Origin: Candidatus Binataceae bacterium
GTDB lineage: Bacteria; Desulfobacterota; Binatia; Binatales; Binataceae
DNA length: 64,000 nucleotides
NCBI GenBank assembly: GCA_035650475.1
Contig: DASRHP010000006.1
Span: 1-64,000, forward strand
Reading direction: 5' to 3'
Made by a program: the position numbers and the translations under genes. Numbering within the stretch: position 1 is the first letter of the stretch; each line of letters starts with the position of its first letter. The notes below the pieces were generated by a model. It made no database searches. It saw only the letters and a program-made list of their open reading frames with translations, and was not told the origin of the DNA. This document shows positions 8,300-16,269 of this stretch, piece by piece.

Positions 8300-9349
8300 T
8301 TGAAGACAGGAATTATCGGCGCGCGCGGCGTGGGCAAATCGACGGTGTTCCACGCGCTCACCGGGCTGGCGCCGCTGCCCGGGCCGAGCGACCCGCGCAA
8401 TCGCGCGCGCCCCGGCCAGATCAAGGTCGCCGACGAGCGGCTGGATTTTCTGGCGCGCACCTACGGCTCGAAGAAAAAGGTGCAGGTCGAGCTCACGGTG
8501 TTCGACTTCGCACCCAACCCCAAGGAGCAGAAGGAGGGCGCGGCGCTCGACCCCAGCCTGCTCCCGCTCATCCGCGACCTCGACGCGCTGCTTATCGTGA
8601 TCCCCGATTTCGCCGGCAACCGGGCCGCGCTGCCGGGCGCGCTGGCGGCGATCGAGGCCGAGCTGGTGTTCGCCGACCTCGACCAGGCCGAGCGCCGGCA
8701 CGAGCGCCTGCTCAAGGAGCGCAACCCCGCAGCCGAGTTCGAGCGCGCGACGCTGAAGCGTTGTATCGGATGGCTCGAAGAAGGCAAGCCGCTGCGCGCT
8801 CTCGAGATGACTGCGCAGGAGCTGGCGACCTTCGCAAGCTTCGGCCTGCTCTCGCGCAAGCCCGCGCTGGTCGTGGTCAACTGCGACGCCGAGCGCGCCG
8901 GCGCGCCGCCCGCGCCGGAGGCCGCGGCGGCGGCTGCGACGCACGGGATGGAGCTGTTCGTGCTCGCCGCGGCGTTCGAGGCCGAGCTGTGGGAGCTCGA
9001 CGCCGAGGGGCAGCGCGAGCTGCTGAGCGCGGCGGGGCTTGCGGCGCCCGCGCGCGACCGGCTCGTCAGCGCGCTCTACCGCGCGCTGGGGCTGATCACC
9101 TTCTACACCGCGGGCGAGCCCGAGGCGCACGCATGGCCGCTGCCGCGCGGAGCGACGGCGCTGGACGCGGCCGGCCGCATCCACAGCGATATCGCCCGCG
9201 GCTTCATCCGCGCCGAGGTGGTGAGCTTCGAGGACTTCGCCGCGCTGCGCTCGGACGCCAAGGTCCGCGAGGCGGGCAAACTGCGGCTGGAGGGTCGGGA
9301 TTACGTGATGTGCGACGGCGACATCATCCACGTGCGATTCAAGGTCTAA
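8300..9349 (+). CDS. Divergent Obg/YchF-family GTPase
   Basis: This 349-residue protein follows the YchF layout: P-loop GARGVGKST at about residues 7-15, a coiled helical insert (FERATLKRCIGWLEEGKPLRALEM), then a C-terminal TGS domain (LITFYTAGEPEAHAWPL, AGRIHSDIARGFIRAEVVSFEDF, DGDIIHVRFKV). The TGS part is close to canonical YchF. The G-domain is not: the P-loop has GARGVGKST instead of GLPNVGKST, the DxxG region is DFAPNPKEQKEG, and the NKxE-type motif is reduced to VNCDAE. It starts with TTG after CAGGAGCG. Probably a ribosome-associated nucleotide-binding protein whose nucleotide choice may have changed. Family known, function inferred. Confidence 0.8.
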   Translation: MKTGIIGARGVGKSTVFHALTGLAPLPGPSDPRNRARPGQIKVADERLDFLARTYGSKKKVQVELTVFDFAPNPKEQKEGAALDPSLLPLIRDLDALLIVIPDFAGNRAALPGALAAIEAELVFADLDQAERRHERLLKERNPAAEFERATLKRCIGWLEEGKPLRALEMTAQELATFASFGLLSRKPALVVVNCDAERAGAPPAPEAAAAAATHGMELFVLAAAFEAELWELDAEGQRELLSAAGLAAPARDRLVSALYRALGLITFYTAGEPEAHAWPLPRGATALDAAGRIHSDIARGFIRAEVVSFEDFAALRSDAKVREAGKLRLEGRDYVMCDGDIIHVRFKV

Positions 9350-9462
9350 GCGGCGTGGCCGGCGATGCGCGGGCGCGCCGGGGCGGCTTGCCTCGGGCGG
9401 GCGGCGCTGAAAGAATGCATCCGCGCCGCGCCCCGGCCCGCATGCGGCGATTCCTGTAACTG

Positions 9463-10503
9463 ATGCGACGTGTTGAAACCCTGATCGTCCTGCTCGCGCT
9501 GGGCTTTTACGCCTGGTTCCTGCGGCGATTCGGATGGGCCGATGTCTTTCATTACATCCGGCTGGCCGGATGGGGCCTCGTGCTCACGGTCAGCCTGGAG
9601 GGGCTGGCGCGGGCGGCCAACACGCTCGGGTGGCGCGTCACGATCGACGATTGTCCGCGCGGGCTGGGCTTCGGCGAGCTGTTCGCCGCGCGGATTGCCG
9701 GCGAGGCGGTGGATTACGTCACGCCGTCGGCGCAGATCGGCGGACAGTTCGTGATGGCGATGATGGTGCGGCGCAAGCTGCGGATGGCGGCCGGGCTGGC
9801 CACCGTGATCGTTGCCTCGCTGGCCGAGATGCTGGGGCAGGTCAGCTTCATCGCGGGCGGGATGGCAGCGGTGCTGCCGTTCGAGGCCGAATTCCACCAT
9901 CTGCTGTGGCCGGCACTGGGCGGCCTCGGGCTGGCGATCGCGCTGGCGGCGGGCTTTTTCTACGTCCAGATGAAGCGGCCGTTTTCTTACCTGTGGCGCG
10001 CCGCGGTGCGGCTGGACCTTTCGCGAATCAACAACGAAGAGGTGCGCGTGGCGGCGGCGGAGGCTGATGCGCATCTGCTCGACTTTTACGCCCATCATCG
10101 CTGGCGGTTGGCGGCCGCCTGTCTTTGCTATCTTTTTGCCTGGAGCCTCGGGCCAATAGAGATTTATATTCTGCTCGTCCTCTTGCGTGAGCCGGCGAAC
10201 TGGGAGGTGGCGCTGCTCGTCGAAGTGCTGGGCCAGCTCATTGAACGTGCCACCTTCGTGATACCGGCCAAGCTGGTCAGCCAAGAGGGCGGCAAGGCGC
10301 TGGTGATGGCGATGCTCGGTTACCCGGCCGATGTCGGCTTCGCAGTCGGCCTGCTGCGCCGCTTCAAGGAAATGATCTGGGTAATGTTCGGACTGTCGAG
10401 CCTGACTCTGCATCGGCTGGTCGTTGAGCGCGCCGATCGCGAACAGGGCAGGACGCAGGGAGTTCTGGAAATCAGTAGCGCGCGAGGGGAACAATCGCTA
10501 TGA
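9463..10503 (+). CDS. Flippase-like (UPF0104/LPG synthase TM-type) membrane protein
   Basis: This 346-residue polytopic protein has about eight hydrophobic segments. The family signature is visible as GEAVDYVTPSAQIGGQFV, matching the conserved GE..D..TPS...GGE loop of flippase-like membrane proteins related to the transmembrane part of lysylphosphatidylglycerol synthase. Relatives are linked to hopanoid and lipid transport or modification; no substrate can be read here. Its stop codon overlaps the ATG of the next gene (ATGA), so the pair is translationally coupled. Confidence 0.8.
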   Translation: MRRVETLIVLLALGFYAWFLRRFGWADVFHYIRLAGWGLVLTVSLEGLARAANTLGWRVTIDDCPRGLGFGELFAARIAGEAVDYVTPSAQIGGQFVMAMMVRRKLRMAAGLATVIVASLAEMLGQVSFIAGGMAAVLPFEAEFHHLLWPALGGLGLAIALAAGFFYVQMKRPFSYLWRAAVRLDLSRINNEEVRVAAAEADAHLLDFYAHHRWRLAAACLCYLFAWSLGPIEIYILLVLLREPANWEVALLVEVLGQLIERATFVIPAKLVSQEGGKALVMAMLGYPADVGFAVGLLRRFKEMIWVMFGLSSLTLHRLVVERADREQGRTQGVLEISSARGEQSL

Positions 10504-11306
10504 AACGGATCGCCGCGATGATTGCCGGCCTGGCGCTGGCCGCGAGCGCTGGCGGCGCTGCGCACGCCGGAGTCGTGATCGATGAGCAGGTCACCAATTC
10601 GCAGGCCAACGGGCCCTCCGTGACCCATACTCGCGAGTTGATGGTGCAGGGCCACAAGGAAAAGCTGGTGAGTGAGCGCAACTCCGTCGTCATCGACCTC
10701 GACAAGGGCACCATGATCCTGATCGACCCCGGCCAGAAGGTGTTTGCCGAGATGCCGTTTCCGCCGCACACGATGATGGCGGCGAACACGTCCAGCGAGC
10801 TCAACCTCAATTTCAAGAAGACCGGCAAGCAATCCAAGGTGATTGGCTACAGTTGCTCCGAGTACGCCGGCGCCGGCAAAACCATGATCGCCGCCGTGAC
10901 GACGACCGCCTGCTTCTCCAACAGCGCGCCGGGCGCCGCCGAGTTCAGCGAATTCACCAAGGCGATGGCCAAGCGGCTGCAAGCCGCCAAGGCGATGGCG
11001 GGCGCGATGCCCGACGGGATTCCGCTGACGATGGTCTCGACGCGAACGATGAGCGGGGACTTCGCGATCCCCGGCCTTCCCTCCGCACAGGCCACGCGAC
11101 TGAAGGAGATGATGGCCAAGCAGGGGCCGCAGACCACCAAGACCGAGGTTATAAAGGTTGCGACTCGCGAGCTTCCCGCCGACACCTTCCAGGCGCCGGC
11201 AGGCTACGAGCGCCGCGGCGCTCCGCCGGCACCGACGATGCCCAAAGCGGGAAACCCGGGCACTGCGGGGGCGCGGACCGCGCCGCCGATCAAGGTGCCC
11301 GAGTAG
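10500..11306 (+). CDS. Exported DUF4412-like protein
   Basis: The 268-residue product begins with a signal peptide (MKRIAAMIAGLALAASAGGAAHA). The mature part is beta-rich with VVIDEQV, REL MVQGHKEKL, VIDLDKGTMILIDPGQKVFAEMPF, then SKVIGYSCSEY, a pattern typical of DUF4412 periplasmic proteins with a lipoprotein-carrier-like half barrel. A Pro/Ala-rich tail follows (about residues 235-268). The gene overlaps the flippase-like gene by four bases, suggesting joint function in lipid transport or envelope maintenance. That link is inferred from position only. Confidence 0.7.
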   Translation: MKRIAAMIAGLALAASAGGAAHAGVVIDEQVTNSQANGPSVTHTRELMVQGHKEKLVSERNSVVIDLDKGTMILIDPGQKVFAEMPFPPHTMMAANTSSELNLNFKKTGKQSKVIGYSCSEYAGAGKTMIAAVTTTACFSNSAPGAAEFSEFTKAMAKRLQAAKAMAGAMPDGIPLTMVSTRTMSGDFAIPGLPSAQATRLKEMMAKQGPQTTKTEVIKVATRELPADTFQAPAGYERRGAPPAPTMPKAGNPGTAGARTAPPIKVPE

Positions 11307-11397
11307 GCGCGGGACAAGGTACAGTCCGCAACGGCATCGCCACAGCGTCGGCGCCGGCGATGGCGCGCGAAATACCAATTTTGCGAGGACGGACGGG

Positions 11398-11988
11398 ATG
11401 GCTAACACACCCTCCAACGGCGAGCGCGGCAAGCCCGATACGATTCCCGTGCGGCTGCATCATTCGGCCTACGTCTGCCGGGACCTCGAGCAGACCCGCA
11501 GGTTCTACGAGGACGTGCTCGGCTGGCCGCTGGTCGCGGCCTGGCGCGAATGCGACAAGGTGTTCGGCGAGGACGAACTCTACTACTGCCATCTCTTCTT
11601 CCAGATCGCCGACGGCGGCGCGCTGGCCTTCTTCCAGTTCGCCGATCCGCGCCAGCACGAGAAGTTCGCCCACTACGGACCGCACTCGCCCTTTGTCCAT
11701 CTCGCGCTCAAGCTGCCCGACGCCGCCGGCCAGCAGGAAATCGAGCGGCGACTCAACGCGGCGGGCCACGCGACCATGGTGATCAACCATGGCTATTGCG
11801 TGTCGCTCTACGTCACCGACCCCAATGGGTTGAATCTCGAATTTACCGTTGACCATCCCGAGGCCCGGAAAATCGCGGCCAAGCGCGCGGCCTCCGCGCA
11901 CGACGATCTGCGCAAGTGGCTGGCCGGCGACCGCAGCACTAATAACGAGTGGCGCGCCGAAGCCAAGCCGCACCCGCGCCAGGCCTGA
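11398..11988 (+). CDS. Glyoxalase/VOC-fold dioxygenase-like protein
   Basis: The 196-residue protein has the paired beta-alpha-beta-beta-beta units of the vicinal oxygen chelate fold: RLHHSAYVCRDLEQTRRFYED with the first metal-type His, YCHLFFQIADGGALAFFQF, SPFVHLALKLPD with the second, and YVTDPNGLNLEFTV with the Glu. This equals the H..E..H..E layout of extradiol dioxygenases and glyoxalases. ATG 11398 follows GCGAGGACGGACGGG; a longer frame upstream is not protein-like. The C-terminal ~40 residues are basic and helical. It stands alone, so the substrate cannot be predicted. Confidence 0.82.
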   Translation: MANTPSNGERGKPDTIPVRLHHSAYVCRDLEQTRRFYEDVLGWPLVAAWRECDKVFGEDELYYCHLFFQIADGGALAFFQFADPRQHEKFAHYGPHSPFVHLALKLPDAAGQQEIERRLNAAGHATMVINHGYCVSLYVTDPNGLNLEFTVDHPEARKIAAKRAASAHDDLRKWLAGDRSTNNEWRAEAKPHPRQA

Positions 11989-12009
11989 CGCGCTCCGCCA
12001 AGGGCGACG

Positions 12010-12047
12010 GCCCGCCGTTCCCGCTCATCCACGAAGCACCGGCGGGC
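12010..12047. terminator. Inverted repeat between convergent genes
   Basis: GCCCGCCG at 12010-12017 is complementary to CGGCGGGC at 12040-12047, with a 22-base loop. It lies between the ends of two convergent genes (11988 and 12085). There is no T-run, so it may act as a bidirectional transcription barrier rather than a classical terminator. Confidence 0.4.
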
Positions 12048-12084
12048 TACTCCAGAGCAATGATTCCGGGCGCGCGAAGCCGCC

Positions 12085-12747
12085 CTATGCGTGGCGGGCG
12101 CGGCGCGCCGACGCGACGGCGGGCGCCGTCTCTGTCGCGGGCGTGTTGAGCGCCGCGCAGGCGTCGTGCACCCACTGCACGGTGGAGCACTCGTCCTCGG
12201 CGAACAGCCGCAGCATTTCCTTGGTTTCGAGGTCCTCGCAGAGCAGCGCGGCGAATTCGCGGATCGGCTTCACCGCCGCTTCCGCGTCGCCCACCAGGCG
12301 CACGAAGTGCAGCAGCTTTTCGTTGTCCGCGCGCTTGGGATCGCCGAGGATCGCGCTGAACCTGCGCCCCTCCTCGGTCGCCCCGGCGCGCTGCTCTGCG
12401 CCCAGGTCGCCCATCCGCTGCTCGAACACCCGCGCGTGATAGGCCTCGCGCTCGGCCACCATCCTGAGCCCGCTGCGGATACATTCGGTGGTGCAGACCT
12501 CGGCCCATCGCCTGAAGGCCTCCGCGCCGTTGGCCTCGGCCGCGCGGGCCTTGTCGATGAAGCTCACGATCGCGGCGCGCTCGGACTTATAAGCGCGGCC
12601 GAAGGCGCGGAAACCGCCGGCGGCGCCGTTGCTCGGCGTCTCGCCGCCGGCCTCCAACCGCGCCATCTCCTGTTCGAACGCTGTCTCACCGATTATCCCG
12701 CTGCGATAAGCGCGCAGGAGCTGTTTGAATTCGAATTCGCGGTCCAT
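12085..12747 (-). CDS. Ferritin-like helical protein of unknown function
   Basis: This 220-residue protein is almost wholly helical. RSGIIGETAFEQEM opens it, a central helix pair includes ECIRSGLRMVAEREAYHARVFEQR with an ExxH-type metal motif (EAYH), and a later helix carries MLRLFAEDECSTVQWVHDA with further Glu and His. This resembles the rubrerythrin/ferritin-like superfamily, though not every di-iron ligand is certain. GGAGGTGG precedes the ATG. It is third in a leftward run, 58 bases after mauA, so it may belong to the amine dehydrogenase operon; role in oxidant handling or cofactor maturation is speculation. Confidence 0.65.
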   Translation of the reverse strand: MDREFEFKQLLRAYRSGIIGETAFEQEMARLEAGGETPSNGAAGGFRAFGRAYKSERAAIVSFIDKARAAEANGAEAFRRWAEVCTTECIRSGLRMVAEREAYHARVFEQRMGDLGAEQRAGATEEGRRFSAILGDPKRADNEKLLHFVRLVGDAEAAVKPIREFAALLCEDLETKEMLRLFAEDECSTVQWVHDACAALNTPATETAPAVASARRARHA

Positions 12748-12805
12748 CGCAATACCACCTCCGCATAGCCAGTTTATCGGAGCGAGCGGTGGAAATCCCC
12801 CGCTC

Positions 12806-13303
12806 TCACATCTTGGCGCCCAGATTTACGGCTGTGGTGCAATTCACCGCCCATCCGCTCTTCACTCCGAAGCACCATAACACTTCGTTGTCGAGCTGGG
12901 TGCGATAGATAGGGATGTCGCCTTTGTCGCCATGGCAGGCGCAGCGGCCGCACAATTCCTTTCCGCAGCAATCGCGGTAGGCGATTATATAGTCTTTGCC
13001 GTCCACCGGATGCTTGCACGTACCGACCCAGCCAGTCGGCGACATCACCGATCCCGGCGGGCAGTCCGTAATCCCGCCGCCGCAGCACGAGCAGAGATTC
13101 CCGTCGAAGCCGCAGTAGCGCCAATAGTCACACGTCATCGGATCTCCGGGCTCCTGCGCCGCCGCCGCCGACCTCACGCGCGCCACCGGCAGCAAGGGCA
13201 GCGCCATCCCGCCGAGCAGCGCCTTGCCGAGCAGGCCGAGCAGTCGCCGGCGCGAAGTACGCTGGGCCAGGTTCCGGGCCAGTTGCTCAACCAAAGCGTC
13301 CAT
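12806..13303 (-). CDS. mauA: Amine dehydrogenase light (TTQ) subunit
   Basis: The 165-residue precursor begins with a Tat-type leader (RTSRRRLLGLLGKALL), as in known MauA proteins. The mature part is the cysteine-rich small subunit: CDYWRYCGFDGNLCSCCGGG, PPGSVMSPTGWVGTCKHP, DGKDYIIAYRDCCGKELC, GRCACHG, NEVLWCFGVKSG. Trp92 and Trp143 align with the two tryptophans cross-linked into tryptophan tryptophylquinone, and Asp111 with the Asp of HDCC needed for cofactor formation. All 14 family cysteines appear present. It would oxidise a primary amine in the periplasm to aldehyde and ammonia. GGAGGAGG precedes ATG 13303. It lies 37 bases after mauB with no mauE or mauD between them, unlike known clusters. 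Confidence 0.92.
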   Translation of the reverse strand: MDALVEQLARNLAQRTSRRRLLGLLGKALLGGMALPLLPVARVRSAAAAQEPGDPMTCDYWRYCGFDGNLCSCCGGGITDCPPGSVMSPTGWVGTCKHPVDGKDYIIAYRDCCGKELCGRCACHGDKGDIPIYRTQLDNEVLWCFGVKSGWAVNCTTAVNLGAKM

Positions 13304-13340
13304 GGTAGCCGCCTCCTCCATATAGCCTGCGGTGGTGATG

Positions 13341-14546
13341 CTACAGGCCGAAGATGGCGGCTGGAAAGCCGCCCAGTTGGTCGATCTTTCCAAGGTAGCG
13401 CCCGTCGGCCGCCAGCACCTGGAGCGTGAACGGCTTGGCGCCGAACTGCAAGACGTCGGTCGGCGTCGCGGCGAAAATCAGCGGCTGTTTGTCCGAGGAC
13501 ACGTAAATCGAAGAGGCGGCTTCGGGAAGCGTCAGCCGCTGAACTCGCCTGTGGTCTTTGGCCCTGAATACCCAGACCTCTGCGCCCGGCTGCTTATGGG
13601 TCCACTCGCCGCCCTGATGCATCAGGATATAGATGAGGCCGCTTGCGGAATGGCCCCAGAACGGCTGCGCCCCGCCCGGCCGCCATCCTTGCGCCTTTTC
13701 CTGATCGCTGACCAGCGACCAGGAAGCACCGGCGACGGGCGGATCGCTCGCCACATCCATCGGATGAACCATTCCGTGATAGGTCACGTAATAATTCTCG
13801 GTGCCGATGATCGCCGGATATGCATAGACGGGGTCCTTCTCAGGATCGAAAAACGGCTTGCTTCGTTTCTCGGAGCGCACTTTTCCGGCGTCGTCGAAAC
13901 CGACACTGAGCATCGCGCCGTCGCCGCAGAGCGAAACGAAACGGCGCGCGCCGACGAGCTGGAACTCCGGACAGCCGGGAGTGGGAATCTCCCCGACCAC
14001 TTTGTCACCCGCGGTGTCGATCACGGTGACGCTGGTCGCAGGCGTCATATTGGCGACCAGCAGCAAGCGCCCGTCCGAAGTCGCCTTCAATTGCAGGTTA
14101 TCGGGAGCGGCGAGCAGCCGCCGCGGTGGAATAACCACTTCGCCCGTCGGTGCAAGCGTCTTCGTATCGTAGATCGTGACGACGTCGGTGCGCGCGCCGC
14201 GCGTCCCGCGCGAAAAGAAGGTGTCGGCGACGTAGATACGGCTGCGGTCGGGCGACACTGCGGCGGTCGAGAGCAATCCCCCGGTCATCATCCCGAGGAT
14301 CTTCGCCGAATCGCCGTCGATTACATAAATCTGCGAGACGAGGAAGTTGCCGTACAGCGGCGCCATGATGAAGGCCCAATGCCTACCGGGCGCGGGCATC
14401 TTGAGCACGCTGACGCCCTCGGTGGGCGGCCCCGTATAGGGGAACTGGGTGCTCGGGCTGGTGGGAACCTGAGCGAAGGCGGCCGCCGCGCCAACGAGAA
14501 ACAGCAAGGCCAGCAGCAACGTCCTCGGCCGTAAGCAATTGAGCAT
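13341..14546 (-). CDS. mauB: Amine dehydrogenase heavy subunit
   Basis: The 401-residue precursor has a signal peptide (RPRTLLLALLFLVGAAAAFA) followed by a beta-propeller rich in short repeated strands, e.g. QIYVIDGDSAKILGMMTGGL, VSPDRSRIYVADTFFSRGTR, DVVTIYDTKTLAPTGEV, LFVANMT-type blade edges and SGLIYILMHQGGEWTHK near the end. This is the pattern of the large subunit of methylamine and aralkylamine dehydrogenases, which docks the TTQ light subunit. Substrate preference (methylamine or aromatic amine) cannot be told from this. GGGAGATTGCGCA precedes the ATG. It heads the run mauB-mauA-ferritin-like gene. Confidence 0.88.
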   Translation of the reverse strand: MLNCLRPRTLLLALLFLVGAAAAFAQVPTSPSTQFPYTGPPTEGVSVLKMPAPGRHWAFIMAPLYGNFLVSQIYVIDGDSAKILGMMTGGLLSTAAVSPDRSRIYVADTFFSRGTRGARTDVVTIYDTKTLAPTGEVVIPPRRLLAAPDNLQLKATSDGRLLLVANMTPATSVTVIDTAGDKVVGEIPTPGCPEFQLVGARRFVSLCGDGAMLSVGFDDAGKVRSEKRSKPFFDPEKDPVYAYPAIIGTENYYVTYHGMVHPMDVASDPPVAGASWSLVSDQEKAQGWRPGGAQPFWGHSASGLIYILMHQGGEWTHKQPGAEVWVFRAKDHRRVQRLTLPEAASSIYVSSDKQPLIFAATPTDVLQFGAKPFTLQVLAADGRYLGKIDQLGGFPAAIFGL

Positions 14547-14643
14547 TGCGCAATCTCCCGACTCCCGGCGCTGGCAGCTCAGCCGGATCGTTTGCTTCAG
14601 TGGTTCACATCAGACGAAGCTCGCAAGCTTTCTCCGCGAATGG

Positions 14644-15171
14644 TCAATCCGCATCGCCCCACGGACGGCGGTAAACTTCATCCTCGCGCGATCGCCTGCC
14701 GTTGAGAAACTTCTCGACCGAGAAGCTCTTCCCGACCGGATCGATGCGCGCCCAGTCGAGGATGACCTTGCGGTCGGCGATCTTCCACTCGCCGTTGCGG
14801 CGCTCGAACCGGTCGACGTAGCGCCCGGCCATCACCAGGTCAACCAGGCCGCCCTCGCGGGCCGTGCGATGATGTATCGCGAGCAGGTAGCTTTCGACGT
14901 GGGCGACGTCGCCGCGCAGTTCGACCAGCTCGTTGGTGACGTAGTGCTTGGTGCTGAGGTCGCGCTTGAGGCCCTCGAGCGCCCACCGGATGAAATCCAC
15001 CGCCTTGCCGACGAACAGGCCGTGGTTGTCGCTGGCGTCGGGATGGTACACGCTGCGCAGCAGTTCCGCGTCGCAGCGGTCGATCCCGCGGCAATAGCGC
15101 ATCAGGACTTCGTGGATTTCCTGCTTGTCCGCCAGCTCGCGCAAGAGCCGGTTGGCCTTGTCCGCGTCCAT
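14644..15171 (-). CDS. SnoaL-like / NTF2-fold protein
   Basis: The 175-residue protein fits the SnoaL_4 group: helix RELADKQEIHEVLMRYCRGI, then DRCDAELLRSVYHPDASDNHG, a conserved HYVTNELVELRGDVAHVESYL strand and DRFERRNGEWKIADRKVILDW. Such cone-shaped folds act as small hydratases, dehydratases or isomerases, often on polycyclic or steroid-like substrates. ATG 15171 is preceded by GGAGGTGGCGTCC; longer frames upstream look non-coding. It lies 144 bases downstream of the crotonase on the same strand, compatible with a shared catabolic role (inferred). Confidence 0.85.
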   Translation of the reverse strand: MDADKANRLLRELADKQEIHEVLMRYCRGIDRCDAELLRSVYHPDASDNHGLFVGKAVDFIRWALEGLKRDLSTKHYVTNELVELRGDVAHVESYLLAIHHRTAREGGLVDLVMAGRYVDRFERRNGEWKIADRKVILDWARIDPVGKSFSVEKFLNGRRSREDEVYRRPWGDAD

Positions 15172-15314
15172 GGACGCCACCTCCGTCCGACGGCCCGCTA
15201 CCGAAGCCGGAAGGCGAGGATATTGCGGCATCCGCGCGAAGGTCAAACACCCCCGCATCCTTGCGCCACGGCATCCGCGGGGGTGGCGGGTTCTGCGGCG
15301 AGACGCAGACGGCC

Positions 15315-16079
15315 TCAGAACCCGCCGTGGCGGCCCGCGCCGGCGGCGAAGCGCGCCGCGCCCGCGCGCGTCTCGCCCGACTCGACGGTCGCCTTTCCGT
15401 GGCGGAACTCGTTGCGCATCGCGTCCACCAGCGGCAGCGTCCACGCCTCGTAAGTCGAAAGGCGGTCGCTGCGCAGGCATCGCTGCGGGAAGGCGGCGAG
15501 CTGGAGGGCCAACTCCTTGGCGGCGGCGAGCGCGCCGCCCGGTTCGGCGAGCCGGTTTGCCAGCCCCATCGCCAGCGCCTCCTCGCCGCTCACACCACGC
15601 CCGCTCAGAATCATGTCCATTGCACGGCTCATCCCGACAAGCCGCGGCAGCCGGACCGTGCCGCCGTCCACCAACGGCACGCCCCATCGCCGGCAGAACA
15701 CGCCGAAGACGGCGTCGCGCGCGGCGACCCGCAGGTCGCACCACAGCGCCAGCTCGAGCCCACCTGCCACCGCATAGCCCTCGACCGCCGCGATCACGGG
15801 CTTGTCGAGCAGCATCCTCGTGCATCCCAGCGGTCCGTCGCCGTCCTCAACGAGCCGGTTACCCTTGTCAGTCGCGACCGCCTTGAGATCGGCGCCAGCG
15901 CAAAAGCATCCGCCGGCGCCGGTCAGGATCGCGACCGCCAGCGCGTCGTCGCCCTCGAAGCGGCGAAACGCCGCGGCCAGAGCGTCGGCGGTTGGCCGAT
16001 CGACCGCGTTGCGGACCTCGGGCCGGTTGATGGTCACGATCGCAATCCGCCCTTCGGCCTCGAAACTGACCTGGCTCAT
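15315..16079 (-). CDS. Enoyl-CoA hydratase/isomerase family protein (crotonase)
   Basis: This 254-residue crotonase-fold protein has GRIAIVTINRPEVRNAVD at the start, the oxyanion-hole segment LTGAGGCFCAGADLKAVA, and the second oxyanion region PVIAAVEGYAVAGGLELALWCDLRVAA. The position equivalent to the first catalytic Glu is near VPLVDGGTVRLPRLVG, where hydratases have Glu. This protein has Asp-Gly-Gly, so it may be an isomerase or hydrolase rather than a hydratase. GCCGGAGGTGCACC precedes ATG 16079. It shares strand with the SnoaL-like gene. Confidence 0.88.
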   Translation of the reverse strand: MSQVSFEAEGRIAIVTINRPEVRNAVDRPTADALAAAFRRFEGDDALAVAILTGAGGCFCAGADLKAVATDKGNRLVEDGDGPLGCTRMLLDKPVIAAVEGYAVAGGLELALWCDLRVAARDAVFGVFCRRWGVPLVDGGTVRLPRLVGMSRAMDMILSGRGVSGEEALAMGLANRLAEPGGALAAAKELALQLAAFPQRCLRSDRLSTYEAWTLPLVDAMRNEFRHGKATVESGETRAGAARFAAGAGRHGGF

Positions 16080-16269
16080 GGTGCACCTCCGGCACGATTT
16101 CATCCGACCGGCGTCGTCGGCACAATCGGCACGCCTCAACTGTTGACTGCAAAGCATCCACCAAGCATAAAAACGAAGCCAAATATCGCGGCCGGCCGCG
16201 TGCCAGTGCTCGACGCTCCGCGCGGCCGCATACGGACCCCCTGCGGGTAATCGCCGGACGAGGTGCGCA

